This document shows positions 1 through 9,576 of a stretch of DNA of 64,000 bases, piece after piece. How positions within the stretch are numbered: position 1 is the first letter of the stretch; each line of letters begins with the position of its first letter. Origin of the DNA: an uncultured Treponema sp. (lineage in GTDB: Bacteria; Spirochaetota; Spirochaetia; Treponematales; Treponemataceae); contig ONHK01000003.1 in assembly GCA_900317625.1 (NCBI GenBank), positions 62,001 to 126,000 on the forward strand, written 5' to 3'. Below the pieces are notes generated by a model, which saw only the letters and a program-made list of their open reading frames with translations, was not told the origin of the DNA and did no database searches. Both the position numbers and the translations under genes were made by a program.

Positions 1-2963
1 CTTTTTACGGAATCTGTAAATCTTATGTGTCCCGGCGTGCAGCAGGATTCCATTCGGCTTGCAACATTAACGGCGTCGCCCCAAATATCATAAATAAATT
101 TGTTAAGTCCGATAACGCCTGCAATCACCTTGCCGGAATTCAGTCCGATTCTTAGCTCAAATTTGATTTTTGCGGTTTTGTTATATTCTTCCAAATCCTT
201 GTACATTCCAAGCGAAAAATTAAACATAACGAGCGCGTGATTTTCGTTTTTTGAAGGAACGCCGCAAGCCGCCATGTAAGAATCTCCAATCGTCTTGATT
301 TTTTCAACGCCCATCTGTTCCGCCCGCTCATCAAAGCGAGAAAACAAATCATTCAGGGATTTTACAATATCTTCTGCCGATTCTTTGCTCGTCTTTTTTG
401 TAAAACCGACAATATCAGAAAAAAGGATTGTAACGTTGTCAAACGCATCAGCGATTGTCTTTTCGCCGGCAAGCCCTTTCATTCGCTCCGCAATGGAAAC
501 CGGAAGAATATTTTTTAAAAGACGGTCGGAATCATCTTTTGCCATTTCAAGCTCAACCGTTGCCTTTTGAATTTCTGTTTCAAGCACAAGCCTGCGTTTT
601 TTGTTGTTGTAAGAAAGCAAAAAGAAACTGAAAATAATAATTCCAGCCGCAAGCGCCACCACCAAAAGCCAGAACCAAGCCTGTTGATAAAAAAACGCCT
701 TTTGAATCAGCACAACCGAAGCTGGAACGTCCGACTTTAATCCGTCGCCGTTTATAACATTGACTTTAAAAGTGTATTTTCCAGGCTTTAAATTCGTAAA
801 TGAAATTGTGCGGAACGCAGTCGGCTCACAAAAATCAGAATCGTAACCTTCAAGCATATACGAAAAACGATTTCTGTCGCTTGCAGTAAAACTTAAGCCC
901 GTAAATTTTATGTCAATGTGCTTTGTGCCGGCAGGAATTTCAATCGGTTTTTCAAAGGATTTGTACACGTTGTCATCAATATTTATTTCAACAATCTGAA
1001 TTATCGGCAAAATCGAAGAAACATTTGTGCGAACCGGATCATAAACCGCAAAACCATCAGCCATTGTAAACCAAAGTCGCCCGTATTTATCTTTCATGCT
1101 GAGCGCGGTTGAATTTGTTCCCGAAGATTTTAGTCCATCATTTTGATTGTAGAATTTGCAGTCAATATACTGATTTTTTCCGTCAACAACTTTTAGAATA
1201 TCGTTGAAATCCACAGAAGAAATTCCGCGGTTGCTAATCATCCAGGCATAATCGTTTTCATCAACAAGAAGCTGAAAAATCGCATCCGAGCCAAGACCGT
1301 TTGCAGAAGTCAGATTTACAAATCCAAGATTTCCGCTAGATTCAGCCACGTCCGCCGCAAGCAAGTCATCAGATTTTCCTTTGAAACAAGAAATTCCAGA
1401 ACCGGTGCAAATCCAGTAACGCCCTGCAATATCTTGCGAAATTTTAAAGACAACGTTTCCGGCAAGTCCAGAATCAGTTGAAATTTTCTTTACAACCGAA
1501 CCGTCCTTCATCAGGTAAACTCCGCAACCGTCAGTTCCAACCCAAACAAATCCGTCATTATCCTGATAAATACACATTATGTATTTGTTGTCAAAACCGT
1601 CATTATCTGAAAAGTTTTTTATCGTTCCGTCTTTGTGAATTACAGAAAGCCCGGTTGTTGTTCCGCAGTAAATGTCGCCGTTTTTTGTTTCTATTGAAAC
1701 ACGAGTTTTGTTTCCCGCAAGATTTTCGTCCGTTGACCAGCTTAAAATTCCTTCTTTTGTATAACGAATCTGGGCAGGTTTTGAATAGCAGTTGACCAGA
1801 ATATCACCATTTTCCGCAACTCCAACATGACGAATCCTTACATTTTTGCAAAAATCCGTAAGTTCATTTTGAACGCTCACATCATTTTCATAGCAAAGAA
1901 GCCCTTCATCAGTTCCGAGCCAGACACGATTATTTTTGTCCTCGCAAATCGCATTCACAGAAGAAGAAAGTTTATTCATCCTGAATTTTCCAAGGCTGAT
2001 TTTACCGATTCCGCCATTGTCAGTTGCAACCCAAATATTGTGCTCGCGGTCTTCCAAAATCTTATTAATCGAAGCATTTTGAATCTGCGTGTTGTCATCG
2101 TAAGTTGTGTAAACGCCATCGCTAAAAAGAACCAAGCCTCGTTCTGTTCCAAACCACAAAGAACCAGTTGAATCGGAATAAATGCACTTTGAAGGCTCGT
2201 AGTCAATAATCGTTCCAGATTTGATTTTATCAACCACACCGTTAGAAACTTTTACAACGCCGTTAGCTCCAAGCCCGAACCAAAAGTTTCCTTTTCTGTC
2301 CTGCGAAATTGAAGAAGGAATAAAATTTCCAAGATAATTCAAATTTTCAAAACGCTGAAAAGAATTCCCCGAATAAAGATAAATTCCGTTTTCCTCAGTT
2401 GTGAGCATCCAGATTCTTCCGGCCGTGTCGCAGTAAAGCTGACTTACAATAACATGAGAAATGTCAGTTTTTTCAGAAGCGGCAGGTTTTACAACAGAAC
2501 CTTAAGGAGTGATATAAACAACGCCAGAAGCAGTTCCAACCCAGACATTGCCAAATCTGTCTTCTATAAAACTCCGCACAGAATTGTTTGGAAGTCCGTT
2601 TTCCGTAGAAATGTGCTCCACCGAATTTCTTGAAAATTTCTGGATTCCTTCATCGTTTGAGCCAACCCACATAAATTCTTTGGAATCTTCAAAAATAGAA
2701 CGCGCGGAAATAAAATCCATTTTTGAATCTGAATATTTATTCAAATTCTGAAATTCAAAACCGTCAAATTTTACAAGACATTCGTAAGTTCCAAAATAAA
2801 GATAACCGTCTTTTGCCTGAACAATATCCAGCACCGAATTTCCCGGAAGCCCATCCGCAGAAGACCAAGTTCGTGTTACATAATTATTAATGCTAGAAAA
2901 CTGAGCAAACCCAACCGACGCCAAAAAAAAACAAAAACCAAAAAAGAATAAGAATTTTTTCAT
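1..2963 (-). pseudogene. Propeller-sensor adenylate cyclase interrupted by an in-frame TAA; continues past the left edge
   Basis: Reading from ATG at 2963, the frame stays open to the window edge except for one TAA at 2502-2504 (after residue 153). Before it lie a signal peptide (about residues 1-20) and Reg_prop beta-propeller repeats of the form GLPNNSV...GNVWVGT. After it, in the same frame, the repeats resume (GRIWMLTT, GNFWFGLG, GSLWFGTE, RVWLGTDEG), followed by a Y_Y_Y-like domain, one membrane segment (about 597-715) and a class III nucleotide cyclase domain. The cyclase has metal-binding FSDIVGF, KIKTIGDSYM and YDIWGDAVNVASRM; the Lys and the Asp in those motifs are the adenine-specifying pair, so ATP to cAMP is expected. 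Either a recently inactivated gene or an assembly error, because everything after the stop is intact. Confidence 0.82.
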
Positions 2964-3062
2964 TTTAATAGAAAAATTATAAATTTAAATCTGTTTGTTT
3001 GCAATTTCAAAGGATGAAAAGTAAAATAAAAAAGAGGTTTCCACAAACAAAAAATTAAAAAA

Positions 3063-4295
3063 ATGCGCAAAATTTCAATTTTTTTTACAATTTTCATTTT
3101 TTCAGCATTTCTTTCATGCTCAGCAGGAGAAGCAAGCAAAACTGAAAAAGCAAATTTTTCGCTTCTAAAAGATTTTATGCGCGGCTTCGATGCCTCAACA
3201 GTTTCTCAAATCGAAGAAAACGGCGGAATCTACCGCACATCAAGCGGCTCCCCAAAAGACATTTTTGAAATTTTAAAAGAAAACGGCGTAAACTGGATTC
3301 GGCTGCGACTGTGGTATTCACCGGACGCAACAAAATCCGCCGGAGACAATACTTTGCAACGAACTTTGGAAACTGCCCAAAGAATCAAGGCGAGCAACTT
3401 AAAATTTCTTCTGGATATTCATTACAGCGACACCTGGGCAGATCCAGCAAATCAAAAACGCCCGGCAGCCTGGGATTCATGCACGACAATCGAAGAGTTG
3501 AAAGAAAAAGTCTCTGAATACACAACAGAAATTCTGGAAACTTTAAAATCATTCCAGCCAGACATGATTCAAATCGGAAATGAAATAAATCCCGGAATGT
3601 TAGTAACCTGCAGCAATGCAAATTCCATCACAGAATACGCTGAACCAAACTGCTCCTCCTGGCAATCAGATGAAAGCGCAAAAAATCTTGGCATAATTTT
3701 AGATTCCGCCGCCGAATCCATCAGAAAATTTAATCCAGACATAAAAATCATGATTCATCTTTCAAGCCAAAAAGACGACAACCTTGAATGGTGGCTAAAA
3801 AAATTCCCGAACCTTGATTTTGACTACATCGGGCTAAGCTATTATCCTTATTATGAACACGGAACTTTGGATTCGTTAAAATCAAATATCAAAAACCTAA
3901 AAGAAAATTTCAAGAAAGAAATTCTTGTGGCAGAAACTTCCTGGGCCTGGACAGACAAATGGAGCGACAAAACCCCAAATCTTTTTGGAAATGCTCAAAA
4001 AATCAAAGGCGCAGAAAATCTAAAAAAATATATTTCTGAATTTGAAATTTCCTACATTCAAAATGCAGACGAAACAAAAAGAACAAAAAATCTGGGAATC
4101 AACGCAACCATAAAAAATCAAGCCGCTGTAGTCAGCGCAATTTTCAACGCAGTTTCAGAGTCCGGCGGCTGCGGTGTATTTTACTGGGGCGGCGACTGGA
4201 TTCCAGCTCAAAATATCCCGAACAACTGGGAAAACCAGGCAATGTTCGATTTTTCTGGCAGGGCGCTTCCAAGCCTAAGCGTATTCAGAAATTAA
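3063..4295 (+). CDS. Lipoprotein GH53 arabinogalactan endo-beta-1,4-galactanase
   Basis: A 410-residue secreted glycoside hydrolase of family 53, which cuts beta-1,4-galactan side chains of pectin. An N-terminal hydrophobic signal ends in a relaxed spirochaetal lipobox (AFLSC, Cys19), so it is probably a lipid-anchored surface or periplasmic enzyme. The family motifs are in place: MRGFDASTV near residue 39, WIRLRLWYSP at 78-87, the acid/base Glu174 in IGNEINPG and the nucleophile Glu291 in LVAETSWAW. There is no clear Shine-Dalgarno before the ATG. It is transcribed divergently from the cyclase gene, and its stop overlaps the stop of the convergent GDT1 gene by 4 bp. It suggests growth on plant cell-wall galactan. 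Confidence 0.92.
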   Translation: MRKISIFFTIFIFSAFLSCSAGEASKTEKANFSLLKDFMRGFDASTVSQIEENGGIYRTSSGSPKDIFEILKENGVNWIRLRLWYSPDATKSAGDNTLQRTLETAQRIKASNLKFLLDIHYSDTWADPANQKRPAAWDSCTTIEELKEKVSEYTTEILETLKSFQPDMIQIGNEINPGMLVTCSNANSITEYAEPNCSSWQSDESAKNLGIILDSAAESIRKFNPDIKIMIHLSSQKDDNLEWWLKKFPNLDFDYIGLSYYPYYEHGTLDSLKSNIKNLKENFKKEILVAETSWAWTDKWSDKTPNLFGNAQKIKGAENLKKYISEFEISYIQNADETKRTKNLGINATIKNQAAVVSAIFNAVSESGGCGVFYWGGDWIPAQNIPNNWENQAMFDFSGRALPSLSVFRN

Positions 4296-5011
4296 TTTTC
4301 CGCCGAGCCTTTTGAGGCTTTCAATTTTTTCGCAAAGGCAAAAACGCTTAGCGCAACAAAAGCAACAGAAACAAGCGCAATCACCAGAACTTTTGGAACA
4401 ACCGCATTTTCGCCAAGAGAATTCTGCAAAATTCCAAGCCCTTCGTTCAATGTTAAAAAACCAAAAAAACTGAACAAAATAAACGAAACGATATTCAAAA
4501 AACCTTCCGGCATTTTCTTTTTCAAGAAAAGTCCAATCAACATTCCAATCATATCAGCGGCAAAAAAACCAACAACACAAGCCGCCCAAATAACGAACGC
4601 TTTTTTTATTCCGCCATTCGCACCAAAAGTAATCGCCGTAAGCTGAGTTTTATCCCCAAGTTCCGCAATAAAAAACGTGCAGAAAACCGCAACTACCGCA
4701 AATTTAAACTTTCCGCCGCCAGATTCTTCCTCATTATCCTCTTTCTGCAAAACAGACGTAATTCCAAAATAAAAAAATGCTGCCGACGCAATAAATTTTA
4801 TCAGCCAATCCGGCACAAAAACACTGATAATTCCGCCAGCAAAAACCGCAATTCCGTTCAAAATTATAATCGCGGCCAAAGTTCCCAAAATAATGTCGCG
4901 CAATTTGTACTTAGACGACATTCCAATCAGCATAAACTGAGTTTTATCGCCCATTTCCGCAAAAAAATCCGTAACTGCAACCGTAAAAAACAACAGCAAA
5001 ATTTCCTTCAT
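4292..5011 (-). CDS. GDT1/TMEM165 family (UPF0016) divalent cation transporter
   Basis: This 239-residue inner-membrane protein has six or seven hydrophobic segments and two copies of the family signature E-x-G-D-K-T-Q: AEMGDKTQ near residue 19 and AELGDKTQ near residue 117. The two-fold repeat with acidic signatures in the membrane is diagnostic of GDT1 proteins, which export Mn2+ or exchange Ca2+/Mn2+ for protons; the bacterial members are mostly linked to Mn2+ efflux. The central linker is acidic (EDNEEESGGG). No Shine-Dalgarno precedes the ATG; instead a TATAAT sits 7 bases upstream, predicting a leaderless message. Confidence 0.9.
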   Translation of the reverse strand: MKEILLLFFTVAVTDFFAEMGDKTQFMLIGMSSKYKLRDIILGTLAAIIILNGIAVFAGGIISVFVPDWLIKFIASAAFFYFGITSVLQKEDNEEESGGGKFKFAVVAVFCTFFIAELGDKTQLTAITFGANGGIKKAFVIWAACVVGFFAADMIGMLIGLFLKKKMPEGFLNIVSFILFSFFGFLTLNEGLGILQNSLGENAVVPKVLVIALVSVAFVALSVFAFAKKLKASKGSAEN

Positions 5012-5024
5012 AGCAAAAATTATA
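5012..5024 (-). promoter_or_regulatory. Promoter -10 seven bases before the GDT1 ATG (leaderless)
   Basis: On the minus strand TATAAT is followed by seven bases and then ATG. There is no room for a ribosome site if transcription starts at the usual distance from the -10. No convincing -35 is visible. Confidence 0.6.
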
Positions 5025-5449
5025 CAAAAAAAATCAAGTTAGTTGTAGATAACGAATATTTTAACTTTGGGCGTTTTCAGACGGTTTCCATAGAAAAACT
5101 TTCATTCCTACTGAAAACACAAATTTTTCCAGCTTTGCACGCACTAAAAAGTGCGCGGGAATTTTCAAAAAGCGTCTGAACGGTTGTTCCGGCATTCCGC
5201 TACGCTCAGCCTCCTCGCTACATTTGCAAAGCAAACTCCGCTGCGGTGGCCGCCTTCGGCGTGCCTCCATAACCTACCGCATCACAAAAAAACAAAGCCA
5301 ACTCCCGGACTTGAACCGGCCTTTCACTCGCAGGCCTCCTGCCTGCCCCTTCCAGGCGGCTGCGCTCACTGCCGGCGGCATCCCTGCCGCCTCTTCCTCC
5401 CTGTTCGGTCGGCGTTCGCTTCGCTACTCGGTTCAAATTATTTGGGCAT
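5025..5449. other. Intergenic region with a GC-rich patch and small dyads
   Basis: No convincing gene. The left part (to about 5160) is AT-rich and holds a perfect small hairpin, CGCACT-AAAA-AGTGCG, and an inverted pair TTCAGACG / CGTCTGAA. From about 5190 to 5430 the sequence is much richer in G+C than the genes around it, with words such as CGCTACGC, GGCGTTCGCTTCGC and CATAACCTACCG. Short open frames across it look like chance. Similar patches occur at 29.75, 43.75, 45.72 and 47.83 kb. A fragment of the tRNA-Thr 3' end lies inside (5296-5318), and a 12-base T-arm word, TACTCGGTTCAA, recurs in the opposite orientation near 5425. Confidence 0.6.
5296..5318 (-). repeat. 23-bp duplicate of the tRNA-Thr 3' end (att-like)
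   Basis: These 23 bases are identical to 5493-5515, which encode the T arm and acceptor 3' strand of the neighbouring tRNA-Thr, in the same orientation, 197 bp downstream of the intact copy. No 5' tRNA half is found beside it. A displaced copy of a tRNA 3' end is the classic scar of an element that integrates at tRNA genes, but the interval contains no integrase; decayed tandem tRNA duplication is the alternative. Confidence 0.75.
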
Positions 5450-5480
5450 AAAAAAATCCACACCTATATAGCGTGGATTT
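5450..5480 (-). terminator. Rho-independent terminator after tRNA-Thr
   Basis: Read on the minus strand: AAATCCAC stem, 11-base loop, GTGGATTT stem, continuing into a run of seven T. It lies 13 bases beyond the tRNA-Thr 3' end. Confidence 0.85.
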
Positions 5481-5492
5481 AAAATATAAATC

Positions 5493-5565
5493 AGCCAACT
5501 CCCGGACTTGAACCGAGTACCTACGCGTTACGAGTGCGTTGCTCTACCAGGTGAGCTAAGTTGGC
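5493..5565 (-). tRNA. tRNA-Thr(CGT)
   Basis: A full cloverleaf on the minus strand: acceptor GCCAACT pairs with AGTTGGC, discriminator T, T arm CGGTTCAAGTCCGG, anticodon loop CTCGTAA giving anticodon CGT for ACG codons. The anticodon stem closes with an A-C mismatch next to the loop. CCA is not encoded. It lies only 2 bases after the stop of the cyclic-nucleotide-binding gene on the same strand, so it is probably cotranscribed with it. Confidence 0.93.
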
Positions 5566-5567
5566 GA

Positions 5568-6821
5568 TTATTTATTATTGTTGTTCAGGGCTCGTTCACC
5601 CATTGAACTGCGGGTATCTACAATTCGCTGCATATCAACGATATTCAAGACAACAATGCAGTCATTATACACATCTATCTTACGTTTTTCAACAAATCTG
5701 TTGATTTCTTCTCTTGTTATTTCAACAGAAAGTCCCGCCCAATGAGCAATATCGCCCACATTCACATAAAATTTTCTTGAACGGTCATTCGGGTTTGCCG
5801 GCGGATTCATTTCATTCAGCAAAACAAAAACATCCGCAATCCTGGCCTGCAAATCTTTTATAACAAGAATTTTAAATCTTCTTCGCTGGTCATAAATTCT
5901 TTTGCAGAATAATTTCAAAAGATTTATCGCAAGAACTGCATTTCCTGTAACAATTGATTCAAAATTTTCCTTGCTGAATTCAAGACATTTTACAGAAGTC
6001 TTTGCCATGCAAGTTGCAGAACGTGGCGAATTATCAAGAATCGCCATTTCTCCAAAAAATTCACCAGGCTTTAAAATATCCAGATTTTTTTCAGAGCCAT
6101 TAACATATTTCATAAGCTGAACTGAACCACGCTGAATAAGATAAAAAGTGTCTCCAGGTTCAAATTCAGAAATAATAACCTGTCCAGGCGCATATTTCTT
6201 TGCAAATCTTTCAAATGCAGAAAGCTCAAATTGCTTCAGTGCGCCAAGCCCATCATCAGCAGGAGCTTCATATTTCGGCATTCCGCGCCTTTCAAGATAA
6301 ATCTGGCACGCCGCAAAAAGCTTTTTCACCTGTTCAATATGCGGAGACTGAGGAAATCTTTTTAAATATTTCAGACAAACATCATAGCAGGAAACAAATT
6401 CTTCATCTTCATAAAAACTTTTTGCAACAGAAAGCATTCCTGTCTGAGAACTTTCTGGATTTGAATCAAGAATCTGTTCAATCCTCTTATGAATTTGTCT
6501 TAGCTGCGCAGAAAAAACCCGCAGCATTTTCATAATAATCTGTTTGTTGCCGCTAAAATTCTTTTCAAATTCCGGAACGGTAAGCGCTATAACCTGGCTA
6601 TCCAAAAGAACAGTCGCAGTTTCTTCCCTAGGAAAACGCCCCAACGCTGATTTTACACCAAAAAATTCACCGGGCTTAACCTGATTTGTAACTGTTACTT
6701 TTGTTTCAGGATCAATGCTTGTGAGAATTATTGTTCCGCTTTGAAGAATATAAATTTTGTCATCTTTATCTTCTTCAAAATAAACAATTGAACCTTTTGA
6801 AAAATTTACTAATTTTGGCAT
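5568..6821 (-). CDS. Crp/Fnr-like protein with two cyclic-nucleotide-binding domains
   Basis: A 417-residue cytoplasmic protein. Residues 1-115 form one cNMP-binding beta-roll; its phosphate cassette is degenerate (GEFFGVKSAL then REETAT). Residues 120-180 look like a TPR-type helical linker. Residues 200-320 form a second beta-roll with a canonical cassette (FGEMAILDNSPRSAT; Glu258, Arg267), so this one should bind cAMP. Residues 325-400 fit a Crp-type winged helix (VGDIAHWAGLSVEITREEI). The start at 6821 is preferred over an ATG at 6860 because GGAG sits 6 bases before it. The double-domain build is longer than classic CRP (about 210 residues). The cyclase at 1-2963 is a plausible ligand source, though that link is inference. 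Confidence 0.88.
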   Translation of the reverse strand: MPKLVNFSKGSIVYFEEDKDDKIYILQSGTIILTSIDPETKVTVTNQVKPGEFFGVKSALGRFPREETATVLLDSQVIALTVPEFEKNFSGNKQIIMKMLRVFSAQLRQIHKRIEQILDSNPESSQTGMLSVAKSFYEDEEFVSCYDVCLKYLKRFPQSPHIEQVKKLFAACQIYLERRGMPKYEAPADDGLGALKQFELSAFERFAKKYAPGQVIISEFEPGDTFYLIQRGSVQLMKYVNGSEKNLDILKPGEFFGEMAILDNSPRSATCMAKTSVKCLEFSKENFESIVTGNAVLAINLLKLFCKRIYDQRRRFKILVIKDLQARIADVFVLLNEMNPPANPNDRSRKFYVNVGDIAHWAGLSVEITREEINRFVEKRKIDVYNDCIVVLNIVDMQRIVDTRSSMGERALNNNNK

Positions 6822-6877
6822 TGTACTCTCCAAATCAGATAATTTCTCAAATTGTACCATAATGAAGCATTTTGTGC

Positions 6878-6889
6878 TATGCTCAATTT
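6878..6889 (+). promoter_or_regulatory. -10 six bases before the PHP gene ATG (leaderless)
   Basis: TATGCT is followed by six bases and the ATG at 6890; no Shine-Dalgarno is present. The -35 is weak. Confidence 0.5.
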
Positions 6890-7756
6890 ATGATTGATTT
6901 GCACACACACACAACAGCCTCGGACGGTCAATATTCACCAAAAGAGCTTGTCTATAAAGTTGCTGAAAAAAATATGTCAGTTCTTGCAATAACTGACCAT
7001 GATACAATCGCAGGTCTAAAAGAAGGTGCAGAAGCCTGCAAGGAAAAAGGAATTATTTTTGTTCCGGGAATTGAAATAAATATCCAGCGGCCAAACTGTG
7101 AATTTCATCTTTTGGGGCTTGGATTAAATTTGGATGGAATTTCTGAAAGCCTGAACAATGTCATAAACAATCTGATTGAAAGCCGATACGAGCGAAATAA
7201 ATTTATTGTCTCAAAAATGCATGATTTCGGAATCGAAACAACGGTTGAAGAAATTCAGGTGGAATTTCCAAACCAAGTTTTGGGAAGACCTCATTTTGCA
7301 AGCTGGTTGGTAAATCATCATTACGTAAAAAACCGCCAAGCTGCGTTCGACAAATTTTTGGCGCGCGACAGACCTTGGTATGTTGAAAGAATCGGGGCAG
7401 ATCTTGATGAATCTGTAAAAGCAATTTATGAATCTGGCGGAGTTCCTGTAATTGCGCATCCGCTTTCTCTTTATCTTTCATGGTCAAAACTGGAACCGGT
7501 TTTAGCAGATTTTTTTGAACGCGGCGTACGAGGAATGGAATGTTTTCATCCGGGCGCAAGAGTTACAGAATGTCTTAGATTACAGGAAATTGCAAAAAGA
7601 CTCGGATTTTTTGTGACAGCTGGAAGTGATTTTCACGGCGAAAAAGTTCGTGCTGATCGGCGACCGGGACACACCTGCGGAGAAAAAATAATTGAAGACA
7701 AATTTTATTTCGAAGAGCTAAAACCTTTCCTTGACAAAATGCACGGAGAAAAATAG
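6890..7756 (+). CDS. PHP-domain phosphoesterase, YciV/TrpH (RNase AM) type
   Basis: A 288-residue PHP metal-dependent phosphoesterase. It opens with the metal-binding MIDLHTHTTASDG, followed by ITDHDT, PGIEIN, VIAHPLSL and GSDFHGE, the ordered His/Asp/Glu set of the PHP fold. Members of this subfamily act as 3',5'-nucleotide bisphosphate phosphatases or as the 5'-3' exonuclease RNase AM, which trims rRNA 5' ends. The ATG at 6890 is chosen because the protein then starts directly at the catalytic motif, as in homologues; an upstream TTG at 6872 lies within the promoter. Divergent from the Crp-like gene. Confidence 0.88.
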   Translation: MIDLHTHTTASDGQYSPKELVYKVAEKNMSVLAITDHDTIAGLKEGAEACKEKGIIFVPGIEINIQRPNCEFHLLGLGLNLDGISESLNNVINNLIESRYERNKFIVSKMHDFGIETTVEEIQVEFPNQVLGRPHFASWLVNHHYVKNRQAAFDKFLARDRPWYVERIGADLDESVKAIYESGGVPVIAHPLSLYLSWSKLEPVLADFFERGVRGMECFHPGARVTECLRLQEIAKRLGFFVTAGSDFHGEKVRADRRPGHTCGEKIIEDKFYFEELKPFLDKMHGEK

Positions 7757-7900
7757 CCAGAATTTGAATGAATTTTTCTGTCAAAAAAAAAATAATTTTT
7801 GTCCAATTTTCTAAAAAATTGAAAAAATTTTTGTGATTCATTTCAGAATCTGTAAAAAACCGACTATGAATTTAATGACAACAAAAAATAGAAGGTTTTT

Positions 7901-9481
7901 ATGCAGATTTATTCATTTTCTCCATTTGGATACGAAGGTTCACTTGTAACAGTAGAAGTTGATTTGCGGCGAGGAATTCCAGCCATTGATTTAGTTGGTC
8001 TTGCCGATGGAGCCGTAAAAGAAGCCCGCGAGCGAATGCAAGCAGCAATAAGAAACTCCGGATTCGATTTTCCACCGGAACGAATTCTTATCAGCCTTTC
8101 GCCAGCAGACTTAAAAAAAGAAGGCGCAGGATTTGATTTGCCGATTGCGCTTGCAGTTCTTTCAGCAAAACATGAAAATTCAGAATCCCAAACTTCCACA
8201 AATACCAGCGAACCAATTCTTATTATGGGTGAACTTGAACTAAGCGGAAAAGTCCGTCCTGTCCGTGGAGTTCATGCGGCAGCATCAACAGCGGCAAGCG
8301 GCGGAATTCTGCGCTGCATAGTTCCTTCAGCAAACGCAAACGAAGCCAGAGAAGTTCCCGGAATGAAAGTTTTTGGCGCAGATTCACTTGAAGAAGCTTT
8401 TGCCGCGCTTTCAAATCCTGAAGTTTTTACAGAACGAAAATCAAATTCACTCCGCAAAGAAGATGAAATTCCTGAAAACTGCGAAATTGTTGACGGCGTA
8501 ATTTTTCAAAAAGTAACACCAGAAATGGAATTTTCAACCATAAATGGTCAGCGGAAATTAATCCGCGCATTACAAATTGCAGCCGCAGGAGGACACAATC
8601 TGATTGCAGTAGGCGCACCCGGCTGCGGAAAAACTCTTTGCCTTCAAAAATTTCCTGCGCTTTTACCAGCTTTAACCGTTGAAGAAGCTCAACCTGTAAC
8701 ACGGATTTTATCATTGGCTGGACTTCTTTCAGCAAAACAGTCTCTTGTGCAAATTCCGCCATTTAGAATTCCACATCAAACTGCAACAATTGAAGGAATT
8801 TGCGGAGGAGGTCCATTATGTCGTCCTGGAGAAATCTCCTTGGCGCACAACGGCGTTTTATTCCTGGATGAAGCCGCAGAATTCCGTACAAGTGTCCTTC
8901 AGATGTTGCGCGTTCCATTGGAATCTGGAAAAATAACCATTTCCCGCGCAGGACGTTCAACAATTTTTCCAGCATCATTTCAATTATTGATGGCAACAAA
9001 TCCTTGCCCTTGCGGAAATTTCGGTTCAGCAACAAAACTTTGTCTTTGCAGCACTCGCTCAATCGAAATGTATTGGAAAAAAATATCAGCACCGCTTTTA
9101 GACCGGGTTGACATCAGAATTTCTGTAACAAATGAAATTGAATCAACAAAAAAACAAGATGATTCTAAAGAATTTTCAACAGAATTCTTGCGTCACGAAA
9201 TCGCAAAGGCCGTTCTAACGCAACGAAAACGTCAAGGCAAAAAAAACGCGCATCTAACGCCACCAGAAATTATCGAATTCTGCAAAATTTCACCAGAATC
9301 ACAAGATATTTTAAATAAATCCGCAGAAAAATTCAGTTTTTCACCAAGAGCAAATGCAAGTTGCCTAAAACTCGCAAGAACAATCGCGGACATGAGCGGC
9401 TCTGAAAAAATAGAAATTCCTCACATAAAAGAAGCGATTTCACTAAGAAAACCGTTCAATAATTTTCTGGAAACCGAATAA
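7901..9481 (+). CDS. comM: YifB/ComM-family Mg-chelatase-like AAA+ ATPase
   Basis: A 526-residue protein of the usual family length. The N-terminal lon-like fold (about 1-160; EGSLVTVEVDLRRGIPA, SPADLKKEGAGFDLPIAL) precedes the magnesium-chelatase type AAA+ domain with Walker A GAPGCGKT near residue 238 and Walker B VLFLDEAAEF. A C-rich loop, NPCPCGNFG, and a C-terminal Mg-chelatase helical domain follow. ComM is a hexameric helicase that promotes branch migration during natural transformation; outside transforming species its role is unclear. AGAAGG lies 5 bases before the ATG. It stands alone, 144 bp after the PHP gene. Confidence 0.93.
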   Translation: MQIYSFSPFGYEGSLVTVEVDLRRGIPAIDLVGLADGAVKEARERMQAAIRNSGFDFPPERILISLSPADLKKEGAGFDLPIALAVLSAKHENSESQTSTNTSEPILIMGELELSGKVRPVRGVHAAASTAASGGILRCIVPSANANEAREVPGMKVFGADSLEEAFAALSNPEVFTERKSNSLRKEDEIPENCEIVDGVIFQKVTPEMEFSTINGQRKLIRALQIAAAGGHNLIAVGAPGCGKTLCLQKFPALLPALTVEEAQPVTRILSLAGLLSAKQSLVQIPPFRIPHQTATIEGICGGGPLCRPGEISLAHNGVLFLDEAAEFRTSVLQMLRVPLESGKITISRAGRSTIFPASFQLLMATNPCPCGNFGSATKLCLCSTRSIEMYWKKISAPLLDRVDIRISVTNEIESTKKQDDSKEFSTEFLRHEIAKAVLTQRKRQGKKNAHLTPPEIIEFCKISPESQDILNKSAEKFSFSPRANASCLKLARTIADMSGSEKIEIPHIKEAISLRKPFNNFLETE

Positions 9482-9540
9482 TTTTTATGAAGAACTAAAA
9501 TGCGAAAACCACAAGTTTATTGTGTCAACTTCATCGTGTT

Positions 9541-9574
9541 AAAATAAAAAAGGTCTTGCATAAAACAAGACCTT
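9541..9574 (-). terminator. Rho-independent terminator after tRNA-Leu
   Basis: On the minus strand a 9-bp stem AAGGTCTTG / CAAGACCTT with a 7-base loop runs into TTTTTATTTT. It begins 2 bases after the tRNA-Leu 3' end. Confidence 0.9.
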
Positions 9575-9576
9575 TA

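Noticed and set aside
5151-5471. Overlapping open frames of 75-106 codons in the GC-rich patch
   Set aside because: Frames are open on both strands because of high G+C; they include the tRNA fragment and lack ribosome sites.
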